From Aquabacterium parvum (GTDB taxonomy: Bacteria > Pseudomonadota > Gammaproteobacteria > Burkholderiales > Burkholderiaceae_C): 56,037 bases of DNA. A program made the position numbers and the translations under genes. Of this stretch, positions 26,632 through 34,944 are shown piece by piece. The stretch lies in NCBI RefSeq assembly GCF_001447195.1, contig NZ_LFRI01000330.1, forward strand, positions 1 to 56,037. The letters are read 5' to 3'. The number at the start of each line of letters is the position of its first letter. Position 1 is the first letter of the stretch. The notes under the pieces were generated by a model, which saw nothing but the letters and a program-made list of their open reading frames with translations, had not been told where the DNA came from and made no database searches.

Positions 26632-28794
26632 ATGACCATGGATGCCGAGAACGACCAGACCGATGGCCAGCCGCAGCCGCGCCTGGCCTCGGTTGCCCAG
26701 GCGGGTGAGCAGCCGCCTGCCGAGCCGAGCAAAGAAGAAACCTGGGAGCGCCTGCTCGCCGAGGTTGCCAGCCTGCCCTCGCTGCCCGGGGTCTACCGCT
26801 ATTTCGACGCACGTGGCGAGGTGCTGTACGTGGGCAAGGCCCGCGACCTCAAAAAGCGTGTCTCCAGCTACTTCCACAAGAACCATGGTGGCTCGCGCAT
26901 CGGGCACATGGTTTCGCGCATCGTGCGCATGGAAACCACGGTCGTGCGCAGCGAGGCCGAGGCCCTGCTGCTCGAAAACAACCTCATCAAGACGCTCAAG
27001 CCGCGGTTCAACATCCTGTTCCGCGACGACAAAAGCTACCCGTATCTCAAGATCGCTTCGCACGCCTTCCCGCGCATGTCGTACTACCGGGGCGCGGTCG
27101 ATCGGCGGCACCGCTACTACGGCCCCTTCCCGAACGCCTGGGCGGTCAAGGAAACCATCCAGCTTTTGCAGAAGGTCTTCCTCATCCGCACCTGTGACGA
27201 CACGGTCTACAACAACCGCTCGCGCCCCTGTTTGCTCTACCAGATCAAGCGCTGCAGCGGCCCGTGCGTGGGGCTGGTCTCGGACGACGAATACCGCGCG
27301 TCCGTGGGACAGGCCGAGCGCTTCCTGTTGGGCGAAGCCGAGGGCGTGATGGCCGATCTGCAGGTGCGGATGATGGATCACGCTGAGCGGCTTGAGTACG
27401 AACAGGCTGCCGAGATCCGCAACCAGATCGGCTCGCTTGCCAAGGTGCTGCACCAACAGTCGGTCGAAACCGTCAGCGACAAGGACGTGGACGTGCTGGC
27501 CGTGAGGGTGCAAGGTGGCCGCGCGTGCGTGAACCTGGCCATGGTGCGTGGCGGTCGTCACCTGGGCGATCGGGCGCATTTCCCGGTGCACGTGCAAGAC
27601 CACGCCAGCCTGGCCGAGCTCGAATCGGGCGAGCAGCCCCTGGACGCCCAGGCCTGGCAGCAGGCCACCGAGGTGGCGGTGCTTGAGGCCTTCCTGGCGC
27701 AGCATTATCTGGGCGGCGCTTTGCCTTCGCTGCTCATCCTCAGCCACCCGGTTGACCCGGAGTTGGTTGACGCCTTGAGCGAGCAGGCCGGGCGCAAGGT
27801 GGCCGTGGTGCACCAGCCGCGCGAGCAGCGCCGCATCTGGCAGGAGATGGCCGTCAAGGGCGCAGAGCTGTCCCTGGCTCGCCTGCTGAGCGAGGAGGGC
27901 TCCCAGCAGGCCCGCACGCGTGCCTTGGTCGAAGCGCTCAACCTCGACCTCGACGCCGGTTTGGACCTGGATGCGCGCGAGGCGGGCCTGGAGGAAGGCG
28001 AGGGCGGGGCGGCAACGCAGGCCGAGGTCGCGGGCGAGGGCGCTGCGACAGAGGCCGGCGATGCAGTCGAAACGGCCAGCGCCCAAGCAACGCCCGCGCG
28101 CGCCAAAGACCCGCTGGCAGGCCTGCGCATCGAGTGCTTCGACATCAGCCACACAGCGGGCGAAGCCACCCAGGCGTCCTGCGTGGTCTACGAGGGCCAC
28201 AAGATGCAGTCCTCACAGTACCGCCGCTATAACATCGACGGCATCACCCCGGGGGACGACTACGCTGCCATGAAGCAGGCCCTGGAGCGTCGCTACAGCG
28301 CCGTCTCCCCGAACCGCTCTAAAGCGGCCCCTTCGCGCTCCGCTCGCGTGCCCGACATCGTCCTGATCGACGGTGGCAAGGGGCAGGTGTCGATGGCGCG
28401 CGAGGTTTTCGAGCAACTCGGCCTGCCGTTGTCGATCATCGTGGGCGTCGAAAAGGGCGAAGGCCGCAAGGTTGGCCTCGAAGAGCTTGTGTTTGCCGAC
28501 GGACGGCCGAAATTGCAATTGGCACCCACGTCGGCCGCGCTGATGCTGGTTGCCCAGATCCGTGACGAAGCCCACCGCTTTGCCATCACCGGCATGCGGG
28601 CCAAGCGCGCCAGTGTGCGCACCGGCGGCAGCAGCCTGGAGGAGATCCCTGGCGTCGGCCCCAAGAAGCGCGCTCGCTTGCTGCAACGCTTCGGCGGTGT
28701 GCGGGGGGTGGGTGCAGCGAGCGTCGACGAACTGGCCAGCGTCGACGGCATCTCGCAAGAGCTGGCCGAGGAGATCTACCGTGCGCTCCACTGA
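26632..28794 (+). CDS. uvrC: UvrABC system protein C (excinuclease subunit)
   Basis: Makes both incisions in nucleotide excision repair. In order: an N-terminal extension of about 45 residues; the GIY-YIG nuclease ([23 protein letters not shown]); a Cys cluster ([29 protein letters not shown]); the UVR region [17 protein letters not shown]; the C-terminal RNase H-like nuclease ([26 protein letters not shown]); and tandem helix-hairpin-helix motifs ([13 protein letters not shown]). At 720 residues it is about 100 longer than usual, because of the N-terminus and an acidic Ala/Glu/Gly linker at about 443-491. ATG 26632 or 26638 could start it. It overlaps the next gene by 14 bp. Confidence 0.96.
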   Translation: MTMDAENDQTDGQPQPRLASVAQAGEQPPAEPSKEETWERLLAEVASLPSLPGVYRYFDARGEVLYVGKARDLKKRVSSYFHKNHGGSRIGHMVSRIVRMETTVVRSEAEALLLENNLIKTLKPRFNILFRDDKSYPYLKIASHAFPRMSYYRGAVDRRHRYYGPFPNAWAVKETIQLLQKVFLIRTCDDTVYNNRSRPCLLYQIKRCSGPCVGLVSDDEYRASVGQAERFLLGEAEGVMADLQVRMMDHAERLEYEQAAEIRNQIGSLAKVLHQQSVETVSDKDVDVLAVRVQGGRACVNLAMVRGGRHLGDRAHFPVHVQDHASLAELESGEQPLDAQAWQQATEVAVLEAFLAQHYLGGALPSLLILSHPVDPELVDALSEQAGRKVAVVHQPREQRRIWQEMAVKGAELSLARLLSEEGSQQARTRALVEALNLDLDAGLDLDAREAGLEEGEGGAATQAEVAGEGAATEAGDAVETASAQATPARAKDPLAGLRIECFDISHTAGEATQASCVVYEGHKMQSSQYRRYNIDGITPGDDYAAMKQALERRYSAVSPNRSKAAPSRSARVPDIVLIDGGKGQVSMAREVFEQLGLPLSIIVGVEKGEGRKVGLEELVFADGRPKLQLAPTSAALMLVAQIRDEAHRFAITGMRAKRASVRTGGSSLEEIPGVGPKKRARLLQRFGGVRGVGAASVDELASVDGISQELAEEIYRALH

Positions 28795-29362
28795 CGATTC
28801 CTGCCTTCGTGTCTCCGCTGTGAGCTGGGCGCAGCGACGCCGCCGCCTGACGGGCTTGGCGCTGGTGCTGAGCCTGAGCCTGGCCGCCTGCACCGCGCCG
28901 TCGCCCGAAAAGCCGGCACAAGGCCCGGCACCTGCCGAGCGCCCGAGCCAGGCAGCTGACCCGACGGGCGGGGCGACTCAGGTGTCCAAGGCGCCGCGTG
29001 TCGTCAAGCTGCCTCCCCCTCGGGCCTCGCGCAACTGGGCCGACTTGCGCCGCCAGGCCGCTGAACGGCTGGTGGCGGCCAACCCGGACGGCAGCTACAT
29101 GGGCAAGCCGCCCTTCATGTTGCTGGCCATCCCGGTCATGACGATCGAGCTCAACGCGGACGGCAGCGTGCGCCAGATCAGCGTCATGCGACACCCCAGC
29201 CAGGCCAAGGACACGGTGCAGTTGGCGACCCAGGCCATCCACCGTGCAGCCCCCTATGGCGACGTGTCAAAACTGCCCAAACCCTGGAAGTTCAACGAGA
29301 CCTTCCTGTTCAAGGAAGACCGCAAGTTCAAACCGATGACGCTGGACCGGGCAGGGAGCTGA
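28781..29362 (+). CDS. Lipoprotein with TonB-C-like domain
   Basis: A 193-residue predicted outer- or periplasmic-facing lipoprotein. After a basic RRRR, the hydrophobic segment [15 protein letters not shown] ends in a lipobox with Cys. A Pro/Ala-rich linker follows. The C-terminal 100 residues ([42 protein letters not shown]) have the beta-alpha-beta pattern of TonB/TolA C-terminal domains. The start is GTG at 28781, with GAGGAG 8 nt upstream, inside the end of uvrC, so translation is probably coupled. The function is unknown. Confidence 0.75.
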   Translation: MRSTDDSCLRVSAVSWAQRRRRLTGLALVLSLSLAACTAPSPEKPAQGPAPAERPSQAADPTGGATQVSKAPRVVKLPPPRASRNWADLRRQAAERLVAANPDGSYMGKPPFMLLAIPVMTIELNADGSVRQISVMRHPSQAKDTVQLATQAIHRAAPYGDVSKLPKPWKFNETFLFKEDRKFKPMTLDRAGS

Positions 29363-29387
29363 TCGGATCACGGCACAATGGCCGCAT

Positions 29388-29954
29388 ATGTTCCTGAACC
29401 TCCCCACCTTGCTGACCTGGGCGCGCATCGTCGCCATCCCGCTGATCGTTGGCCTGTTCTACATGCCCTGGCCGCCGCACGAGGTCAACCTCGCTGCCAG
29501 CGTGCTGTTCATCGTGGTGGCCCTGACCGACTGGCTGGACGGCTGGTTGGCCCGGCGCCTGAACCAGACCTCCGCTTTCGGTGCCTTCCTTGACCCGGTG
29601 GCCGACAAGTTCCTGGTTTGCGCCTCTCTGCTGGTGCTCCTGGAGCTGCATCGGGTCGAAGCGCTGGTGGCGCTGATCATCATCGGCCGGGAGATCGCGA
29701 TCTCGGCCCTGCGCGAGTGGATGGCCTCGATCGGTGCCTCGCGCAGCGTGGCCGTGCACATGCTGGGCAAGCTCAAGACTGCATCCCAGATGGCTGCCAT
29801 CGTGCTGCTGCTGTTCGATGGTGAGGTGCTGCCTGGCGTGCACACCCGCCTCCTGGGCACCTGGCTGATCTACATCGCCTGCGCACTGACCATCTGGTCG
29901 ATGGTTTATTACCTGCAAAAGGCGCTGCCCGCCATCCGCGACAAAGTGAAGTGA
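29388..29954 (+). CDS. pgsA: CDP-diacylglycerol-glycerol-3-phosphate 3-phosphatidyltransferase
   Basis: Makes phosphatidylglycerophosphate, the first committed step to phosphatidylglycerol and cardiolipin, in the inner membrane. The 188-residue protein carries the CDP-alcohol phosphotransferase signature D-G-x2-A-R-x8-G-x3-D-x3-D within TDWLDGWLARRLNQTSAFGAFLDPVADK. It has about five transmembrane segments and starts MFLNLPTLLTWARI. The ATG is at 29388, 25 bp after the lipoprotein gene, so uvrC, lipoprotein and pgsA may be co-transcribed. uvrC-pgsA adjacency is widespread in proteobacteria. Confidence 0.95.
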   Translation: MFLNLPTLLTWARIVAIPLIVGLFYMPWPPHEVNLAASVLFIVVALTDWLDGWLARRLNQTSAFGAFLDPVADKFLVCASLLVLLELHRVEALVALIIIGREIAISALREWMASIGASRSVAVHMLGKLKTASQMAAIVLLLFDGEVLPGVHTRLLGTWLIYIACALTIWSMVYYLQKALPAIRDKVK

Positions 29955-30078
29955 TCGACGCAGGGGCTCTGGCGCGCTGTCAAGGGAACAAGTCCCCGTC
30001 CGATCCCCCTGTCGCGGTCCGGTTCACGGCTCCTAGAATGGTCGACAGCAAGGTGCGTTGGACGTCAGGGGACCGCAA

Positions 30079-30351
30079 GTGAACAAGGCAGAGCTCATCG
30101 AACACATCGCCACGCAGGCGGACATCTCCAAAGCGGCGGCTGGCCGGGCCGTTGACGCATTCATCGGTGGGGTGTGCGGCACTTTGCAGCGCGGAGACTC
30201 TGTGACCCTGGCGGGCTTTGGCACCTTTGCCGTGAGCACCCGTGCCGCCCGGGAGGGGCGCAACCCCCGCACGGGCGCGGTCATCCAGATACGCAAGTCG
30301 CGCACGCCCAAATTCCGTCCCGGCAAGGCTTTGCGCGACGCGCTTTCCTGA
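30079..30351 (+). CDS. hup: HU-family DNA-binding protein
   Basis: A 90-residue nucleoid protein that bends DNA as a dimer. It has the helical N-terminus [29 protein letters not shown], the [28 protein letters not shown] arm with the invariant RNPRTG proline tip, and [12 protein letters not shown] at the end. The GTG at 30079, with AGGGGA upstream, gives the standard length. A TAGAAT at 30034-30039 may be its -10 box. HU followed by ppiD is an arrangement conserved from E. coli (hupB-ppiD), though here lon is not upstream. Confidence 0.95.
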   Translation: MNKAELIEHIATQADISKAAAGRAVDAFIGGVCGTLQRGDSVTLAGFGTFAVSTRAAREGRNPRTGAVIQIRKSRTPKFRPGKALRDALS

Positions 30352-30390
30352 GGCCTGGGCTCTGCATGACTTATGATGGCGCCCGTTGTC

Positions 30391-30466
30391 GGGTGCTTAG
30401 CTCAGTTGGTAGAGCGGCGCCCTTACAAGGCGTAGGTCGGGGGTTCGAGCCCCTCAGCACCCACCA
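30391..30466 (+). tRNA. tRNA-Val (anticodon UAC)
   Basis: The 76 nt fold as a cloverleaf: GGGTGCT pairs with AGCACCC, the D-arm is GCTCAGTTGGTAGAGC, the anticodon loop is CTTACAA (anticodon TAC), and the T-arm is GGGGGTTCGAGCCCCT. CCA is encoded. A TATGAT at 30372-30377 is a possible -10 box. Confidence 0.97.
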
Positions 30467-30484
30467 CCCCGACAACTGACACGC

Positions 30485-30511
30485 AAGCACGCCCAGATGG
30501 CGTGCTTTTTT
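30485..30511 (+). terminator. Rho-independent terminator of tRNA-Val
   Basis: AAGCACGC (30485-30492), a 7-nt loop, and GCGTGCTT (30500-30507), followed by further T residues to 30511. Confidence 0.93.
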
Positions 30512-30544
30512 GTTGCCCTGGCGCGGCCGTCCAGGGCGCGTGGC

Positions 30545-30745
30545 TCACCAGCGGTTGCGGGCGGCGCGAGGCGATAGGCGCTCGGGGCCGTCGTCGCAGT
30601 GGCATTCGTCACGAGAGCGCGCATCGCGCAGGTTGACGGCAGGTTTGCCGGCGGTGGCTTGCAGCGGCCGTGCTGCCAACAGCGCGGGCGACGGCAGGTT
30701 GCGGCTGGTTTCGCCCACGCGGGGCTGGGGGGTGGATTTGGGCAT
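30545..30745 (-). CDS. Small hypothetical protein, 66 residues
   Basis: The ATG at 30745 is preceded by AAGGA at 6 nt. The product begins MPKSTPQPRVGETSRNLPSPA, is basic and Pro/Arg/Ala-rich, has a C-H-C-D-D cluster (RDECHCDDG), and ends RAARNRW. It has no signal peptide or membrane segment. I do not recognise a family, and the frame continues upstream to 30940 without a better start. The well-placed ribosome site and position in an otherwise empty gap of about 550 bp support a real gene; short length keeps this uncertain. Confidence 0.5.
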   Translation of the reverse strand: MPKSTPQPRVGETSRNLPSPALLAARPLQATAGKPAVNLRDARSRDECHCDDGPERLSPRAARNRW

Positions 30746-30883
30746 CTCGGTCCTTGACGGGGCATTCCTTGGTCCCCCTTCACTTTGCTTAACGCGGCAT
30801 GGGGGGCTTCGGATGACACGCCCGTGGCAAATCGACCGGGTTTTCCTGCAACGGGGCTCCCAAGGGGGGCGGAGATTCGTGGT

Positions 30884-31002
30884 TAGAATGGCCGCGCACC
30901 CTGTCCAAACCCGCCGATGAGCACCTTGCAATTCATGCAAGTTGTTGATTTCGAAAGGTTTTTGGGCTGCGTGTCACATCAAGGCGAACCTGGGTTCGCC
31001 TT
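30884..31002 (+). promoter_or_regulatory. Possible leader and attenuator of ppiD
   Basis: A TAGAAT (-10-like, 30884-30889) is followed by a small hairpin CTTGCA/TGCAAG and then a strong hairpin AAGGCGAAC (30981-30989) / GTTCGCCTT (30994-31002) with a 4-nt loop. Only TTGTTCC follows, so it is a poor terminator. ppiD starts 63 bp further on. It could also be a short independent RNA. Confidence 0.35.
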
Positions 31003-31064
31003 TGTTCCATTGGCCTCGGCCGTCCCGCGCAGCCCTTGTGGCTGACGCCTTGCCCGGTTCCGTC

Positions 31065-33002
31065 ATGTTCGATTTCGTCCGCAAGAACACCCGCATCCTC
31101 CAGCTCATCCTGGTGATCCTCATCCTGCCGTCCTTCGTGGTCTTCGGCATCCAGGGCTATTCGCGCTTCGGGGACGAGGCCGACATCGTTGCCAAGGTGG
31201 GCAAGCAATCGATCACGCAGGCCGAGTGGGACAACGCTCACCGCAATTTCGTGGACCGCGTGCGCGAGCAGCAGCCGGGTGTCGACCCCAAGCTGTTTGA
31301 CACCCCCGAGTTCCGCAAGCAGTCGCTCGAAGCCCTGGTGCGCCAGTACGTGCTGGCCGCTGCGGCCGCCGATCAGCACCTGGGCGTGACCGACGCCCGC
31401 CTGCTGCGCAGTTTCACCACCGATCCGCGCTTCGCCGCCCTGTTCAACCCGGACGGCACCTTCAACAAGCAGCTGCTGGAAGCCCAGGGCCTGACCATGC
31501 AGCGCCTCGAAGGCATGGTTCGCCAGGAGCTGGTGCTGGGCCAGGTGCTGGGCAGTGTGCAGGCCACCGGCCAGACCTCGCTGACCGCCAACCGCCACGC
31601 CGTGGACGCCTTGTTCCAGGTTCGCGAAGTGCAGTGGATGAAGCTCGACCCCAAGGCCTACGCCGCCCAGCTCAACCCGACGGATGCCCAGTTGCAGGCT
31701 TTCTACAAGGACCCTGCCAACGCCGCCTGGCTGGCTTCGCCCGAGCGCGCCGACGTCGAGTACCTGGTGCTCGACCTGGATGCCCTCAAGCAGCGCGTGA
31801 GCGTCAGCGAAGAAGAACTGCGCCGCAGCTACCAGGAGAACCTGGCCCGCTACAGCACCCCCGAAGAGCGCCGTGCCAGCCACATCCTGATCAAGACCGA
31901 ATCCGGTGCCTCGGCCGACCAGAAGAAGGCTGCCCGCACCAAGGCCGAAGGCCTGCTGGCCCAGCTCAAGCAGAACCCTTCCTTGTTTGCCGAGTTGGCA
32001 CGCAAGAACTCCGATGACCCGGGCTCGGCCGTGGCCGGTGGCGACCTCGACTTCTTTGGCCGCGGAGCCATGGTCAAGGCCTTTGACGAGACGGCGTTCA
32101 AGCTCAAGAAGGGCGAGGTCAGCGGCATCGTCGAAACCGAGTTCGGCTACCACATCATCTTGCTGACCGATGTGCGCGGTGGCCAGGCACAGTCCTTTGA
32201 GGCCGTGCGCGCCCAGATCGAAGACGAAGCCCGCAAGCAACTGGCCCAGCGCCAGTACGCCGAGGCCGCCGAGCGCTTCACCAACGGTGTTTACGAGCAG
32301 GCAGACAGCCTCAAGCCGGTGGCCGACGAGCTCAAGCTCAGCGTGCAGACCGCGCGCGACGTGCTGCGCGAGCCGGGCACCAAGGACCAGGGCGTGCTGG
32401 GCAACCGTCGCCTGCTCGATGCCCTGTTCGACGCTGAAAACCGCGCCAAGGCCCGCAACACCGAGGCCATTGAAGTGGGCACGAACAAGCTGGTGTCGGC
32501 GCGCGTGGTCAAGCATCACGCTGCGGCAAACCGTGCATTTGACGAGGTCAAGGCCGAGCTGCGCGACCGTTGGGTGGCGCAAGAGGCCCGCAAGGCCGCC
32601 AAGGCCGATGCCGAGCGCAAGATGGCCGAGTGGAAGCAGTCCCCTGAGAAGTCGGGCCTGCCCGCGCCGGTTGAAATGTCGCGTCGCACCGTGTTCAACC
32701 AGCCGCCGATGGTGCTGGAGGCCGCCCTGCGTGTGCCCGCCAACCAGCTGCCAGGCTGGTCGGTGGTGGACATGGGCGCCGAGGGCGTGGCCCTGATCAA
32801 GGTCAACAAGGTGCTGCCGCTGTCGATTTCCGAGCAGGAAATCAAGGAAACGCAGAACCAGTTTGGTGGCTACTGGGGGCGCGCCGAGGCCGATGCCTAC
32901 TACCGCGCGCTCAAGCGCCAGCACAAGGTCGAGTTCCTGCACGAAGGCAAGAAGGTGATGGACAAGGCGCCTGAACAACAAAAAGCCGCAAGCGCTTCGT
33001 GA
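31065..33002 (+). CDS. ppiD: Periplasmic chaperone/peptidyl-prolyl isomerase PpiD (SurA-N/PpiC domains)
   Basis: A 645-residue inner-membrane-anchored chaperone at the Sec translocon exit. The N-terminus MFDFVRKNTRILQLILVILILPSFVVFGIQGY is a single membrane anchor. A SurA-N-like chaperone region (VAKVGKQSITQAEWDNA) follows, then one parvulin domain (RRASHILIKTE ... FGYHIILLTDV, about residues 265-370), then a helical C-terminal region. The start is the ATG at 31065, where the anchor begins; an in-frame ATG at 30942 lies in the leader. The context HU, tRNA-Val, ppiD, tRNA-His is typical. Confidence 0.94.
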   Translation: MFDFVRKNTRILQLILVILILPSFVVFGIQGYSRFGDEADIVAKVGKQSITQAEWDNAHRNFVDRVREQQPGVDPKLFDTPEFRKQSLEALVRQYVLAAAAADQHLGVTDARLLRSFTTDPRFAALFNPDGTFNKQLLEAQGLTMQRLEGMVRQELVLGQVLGSVQATGQTSLTANRHAVDALFQVREVQWMKLDPKAYAAQLNPTDAQLQAFYKDPANAAWLASPERADVEYLVLDLDALKQRVSVSEEELRRSYQENLARYSTPEERRASHILIKTESGASADQKKAARTKAEGLLAQLKQNPSLFAELARKNSDDPGSAVAGGDLDFFGRGAMVKAFDETAFKLKKGEVSGIVETEFGYHIILLTDVRGGQAQSFEAVRAQIEDEARKQLAQRQYAEAAERFTNGVYEQADSLKPVADELKLSVQTARDVLREPGTKDQGVLGNRRLLDALFDAENRAKARNTEAIEVGTNKLVSARVVKHHAAANRAFDEVKAELRDRWVAQEARKAAKADAERKMAEWKQSPEKSGLPAPVEMSRRTVFNQPPMVLEAALRVPANQLPGWSVVDMGAEGVALIKVNKVLPLSISEQEIKETQNQFGGYWGRAEADAYYRALKRQHKVEFLHEGKKVMDKAPEQQKAASAS

Positions 33003-33026
33003 CAGCCTTGAAAAGCAGGCTATAAT
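32999..33026 (+). promoter_or_regulatory. Promoter of tRNA-His
   Basis: GTGACA (32999-33004, 4 of 6 against TTGACA), a 16-bp spacer, then a perfect TATAAT (33021-33026), 17 bp before the tRNA. It overlaps the ppiD stop codon. Confidence 0.6.
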
Positions 33027-33042
33027 TTATGTCTTCGCTGCG

Positions 33043-33118
33043 GTGGCTGTAGCTCAGTTGGTAGAGTCCCAGATTGTGATTCTGGTTGTCGTGGGTTCGA
33101 GTCCCATCAGCCACCCCA
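33043..33118 (+). tRNA. tRNA-His (anticodon GUG)
   Basis: The cloverleaf has acceptor GTGGCTG/CAGCCAC, D-arm AGCTCAGTTGGTAGAGT, anticodon loop TTGTGAT (GTG) and T-arm GTGGGTTCGAGTCCCAT. The base before it, G at 33042, supplies the G-1 characteristic of tRNA-His. Discriminator C and CCA are encoded. Confidence 0.97.
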
Positions 33119-33129
33119 CCGCATTCAAG

Positions 33130-33168
33130 ATCCCCTAGGCAGACGTGTTCTCCTAGGGGATTTTTCTT
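33130..33168 (+). terminator. Rho-independent terminator after tRNA-His
   Basis: ATCCCCTAGG (33130-33139) and CCTAGGGGAT (33152-33161) form a perfect 10-bp stem with a 12-nt loop, followed by TTTTTCTTT. Confidence 0.93.
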
Positions 33169-33206
33169 TGTGGCTATGTACTTCGCTTTGTACCTGAGGG
33201 TTCGGG

Positions 33207-34150
33207 ATGACATCTGACGAACCCGACATGAAGCCTATCCAGGGCGTCCACCGCCCACCCAACACCAGCAAGTGGCATCTCCAAAAGAAGGTGCCGACCG
33301 ACCTACTGGACCACCCGGCAATCCAAGGCGATGAGTGGGGCTTTAGAGGCTCGCTGAAGACCTCCTGCCTGCGTGAGGCCAATGCCATAGCGGTGCAGAT
33401 GCTCGCTGAACTGGAGGCCCTGTGGGCCACCTATCGCGCAGCCTTGCGGGTGACCAATCCCGAGGACGTGCCTCCTGTTCTGGTCGCAGCAATTGCTCAG
33501 CAACTCCGCGTGCTGGTGCTGGCCGAGGATGAGCGGCTGCGTGAGGACCCAAGCGCCTTGGCATCCTCGCTGGCTCAGTGGTGGCAAGCGCAGGAGCACG
33601 CGCGCCATGCTGCCTACCAAATTGAGTGCGGACCTCCGTCTGCATACGGGCATCCTCAGAAACAGGCGATAGGCCGCTACGAGGACCCGCCGCCTCCGCC
33701 CTTCAGGCCAGCCACCATGCCGCGATGGCTCACCCCTCGGGGGCAACAAGAGGTGGTCGATTACGTCGTGGCGGGCCGCCCTGAGGTGCCCCTGTATGAG
33801 CTGCTCCCGATGCTGCGCGAGAGGCACCAGGCCGCCGCAGCAGAGGCCCGCGAGGCAATGGCACGCGGAAGCCTCGGGATTGGTTCTCGGACTTCCTAGA
33901 GGAGGTTGGCCTGCGGGATGAGACCCCCGGGGCAAAGCTCACGGGCATCTATGCCTTCAGGAAAACGTTCATCACCGAAGCGGCCCGCCTGGGGTTGCGC
34001 TTTGAGCCCATCACGGGCCACGCAGAAGAGGGGCGGTCGAAGGTCGTGCGGGACAGCTACATCATGGAGGAGCTGCCCTTGCCGGATAAGTTGGCGGTGG
34101 CTGCTCAGGTGGTCTTTGGAGTTCGTCCGCCGATGCCTTCTCGCGGTTGA
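33207..34150 (+). pseudogene. Tyrosine recombinase (phage/island integrase), frameshifted and internally deleted
   Basis: The first frame (33207-33899, 230 residues) starts with a region typical of the N-terminal DNA-binding domain of tRNA-targeting integrases (SKWHLQKKVPTDLLDHPAIQGDEWGFRGSLKTSCLREAN). The C-terminal catalytic end then appears in another frame from about 33863 to TGA at 34148. It reads GIYAFRKTFITEAARLG, a GH in EPITGHAEE, and a final RDSYI with the nucleophilic tyrosine. The first catalytic arginine and lysine region is missing. It sits 88 bp after tRNA-His, a common attachment target, on the same strand. The element that brought it has mostly decayed. Confidence 0.75.
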
Positions 34151-34192
34151 CGCTTGTCCCTGGAATTCAGGGATGAGGACCAAGCGAGGGTG

Positions 34193-34426
34193 TCAGGCGA
34201 ACATCCAGGTGAGCACGCCCATCACCGCCAGCGCCCCCAGGGCCTTGCCAATGACGGCCAGCGCCGGGTCACGCGAAGGAATGAGCGTCAGGAGGCCAGC
34301 CAGTGCCAGCCCACCGGGCAGCCCTAGGGCTTGGGTGCCCAGGTAGAGACCCCCGCAAATCAGCAGCGAGGGGATTGCCATCAAGGTCAGCATTGCCGCA
34401 CCACCTGCGGCTTTGTCGGCGTTCAT
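34193..34426 (-). CDS. Small two-helix membrane protein
   Basis: A 77-residue protein starting MNADKAAGGAAMLTLMAIPS, with two or three hydrophobic stretches (LTLMAIPSLLICGGLYLG, GLPGGLALAGLLTLIP, ALGALAVMGVLTWMFA). The ATG at 34426 has a strong GGAGGA ribosome site 8 nt upstream. I recognise no family; size and topology would fit a holin or a small stress protein of the decayed element. It lies between the integrase remnant and a second small frame. Confidence 0.55.
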   Translation of the reverse strand: MNADKAAGGAAMLTLMAIPSLLICGGLYLGTQALGLPGGLALAGLLTLIPSRDPALAVIGKALGALAVMGVLTWMFA

Positions 34427-34532
34427 CGTCGGGTCCTCCGTGTGTTGTTCTGGGGCGCGATGGTAGCTGCTCAACAGCAGGACAAAAAAAGACAGGTGCT
34501 CCTGAAGGAGAACCCGTCAGCCCGCCCCGGGC

Positions 34533-34721
34533 TCAGTCCCAGGGGCAGGAGTCGTCCGTGTAGAACGCGCCAGGAGCCTCCTCAGGGCCTTCCCAAGGCG
34601 GCGCATGTGCTGCCCCAGCGGTTACCCCACTCGACTCCACAGCGGCGGCCTCAGCGGCCTTCTTGGCCCTGTTGGCTGCCCGCGTAGCTTGGGCCTTCTC
34701 TAGTACCTTGGCGCGGTCCAT
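34533..34721 (-). CDS. Small Ala/Lys-rich hypothetical frame, possibly a fragment
   Basis: A 62-residue frame beginning MDRAKVLEKAQATRAANRAKKAAEAAAVES, predicted highly helical, then a Pro/Gly-rich acidic tail ending DDSCPWD. The frame is open further upstream to 34898, but only as a shifted reading of the quinone reductase. It may be the 3' end of a gene whose beginning was lost at the junction near 34740. No function can be assigned. Confidence 0.35.
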   Translation of the reverse strand: MDRAKVLEKAQATRAANRAKKAAEAAAVESSGVTAGAAHAPPWEGPEEAPGAFYTDDSCPWD

Positions 34722-34740
34722 GGCGACCTTCTCTGCGGCC

Positions 34741-34908
34741 TTAGCTGGCCTTTTCGGTCGGGCTGAGCACCGGGTCGAAGCCCTCGCGGTACAGGTCAAG
34801 CAAGGTGACCTGGTGGCCCCGGCTGCGCAGGGCCGCGACGGCGGCCTCGCACAGGGCGGCGTTGTAGCTGCTGGGGTCGGGGTGGGCCCAGATGACAAGG
34901 CATTGCAT
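34741..34908 (-). pseudogene. NAD(P)H:quinone reductase (flavodoxin-like), truncated to its first 55 residues
   Basis: From ATG 34908 the product reads MQCLVIWAHPDPSSYNAAL, then AAVAALRSRGHQVTLLDLYREGFDPVLSPTEKAS and a stop. This is the typical N-terminal beta-alpha-beta of the KefF/MdaB/NQO1 flavodoxin-like family, which is normally about 190-270 residues long. Everything after residue 55 is missing and replaced by unrelated sequence. The break lies at the edge of the tRNA-His element remnant, so insertion or deletion of that element probably cut the gene. The M20 hydrolase gene ends 36 bp upstream on the same strand. Confidence 0.75.
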
Positions 34909-34944
34909 GGGCGTTGACTCGCAAGGCCTGTGCCGATGGCTCGA

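Noticed and set aside
26578..28200. Upstream extension of earP to a 948-residue protein
   Set aside because: The extra 541 codons are exactly antisense to uvrC and show no homology; the family start is at 26577.
33119..34745. Second attachment site (copy of the tRNA-His 3' end) at the right side of the element relic
   Set aside because: I looked for the T-arm and acceptor sequence near 34700-34760 and found no convincing copy, so no att site is claimed.
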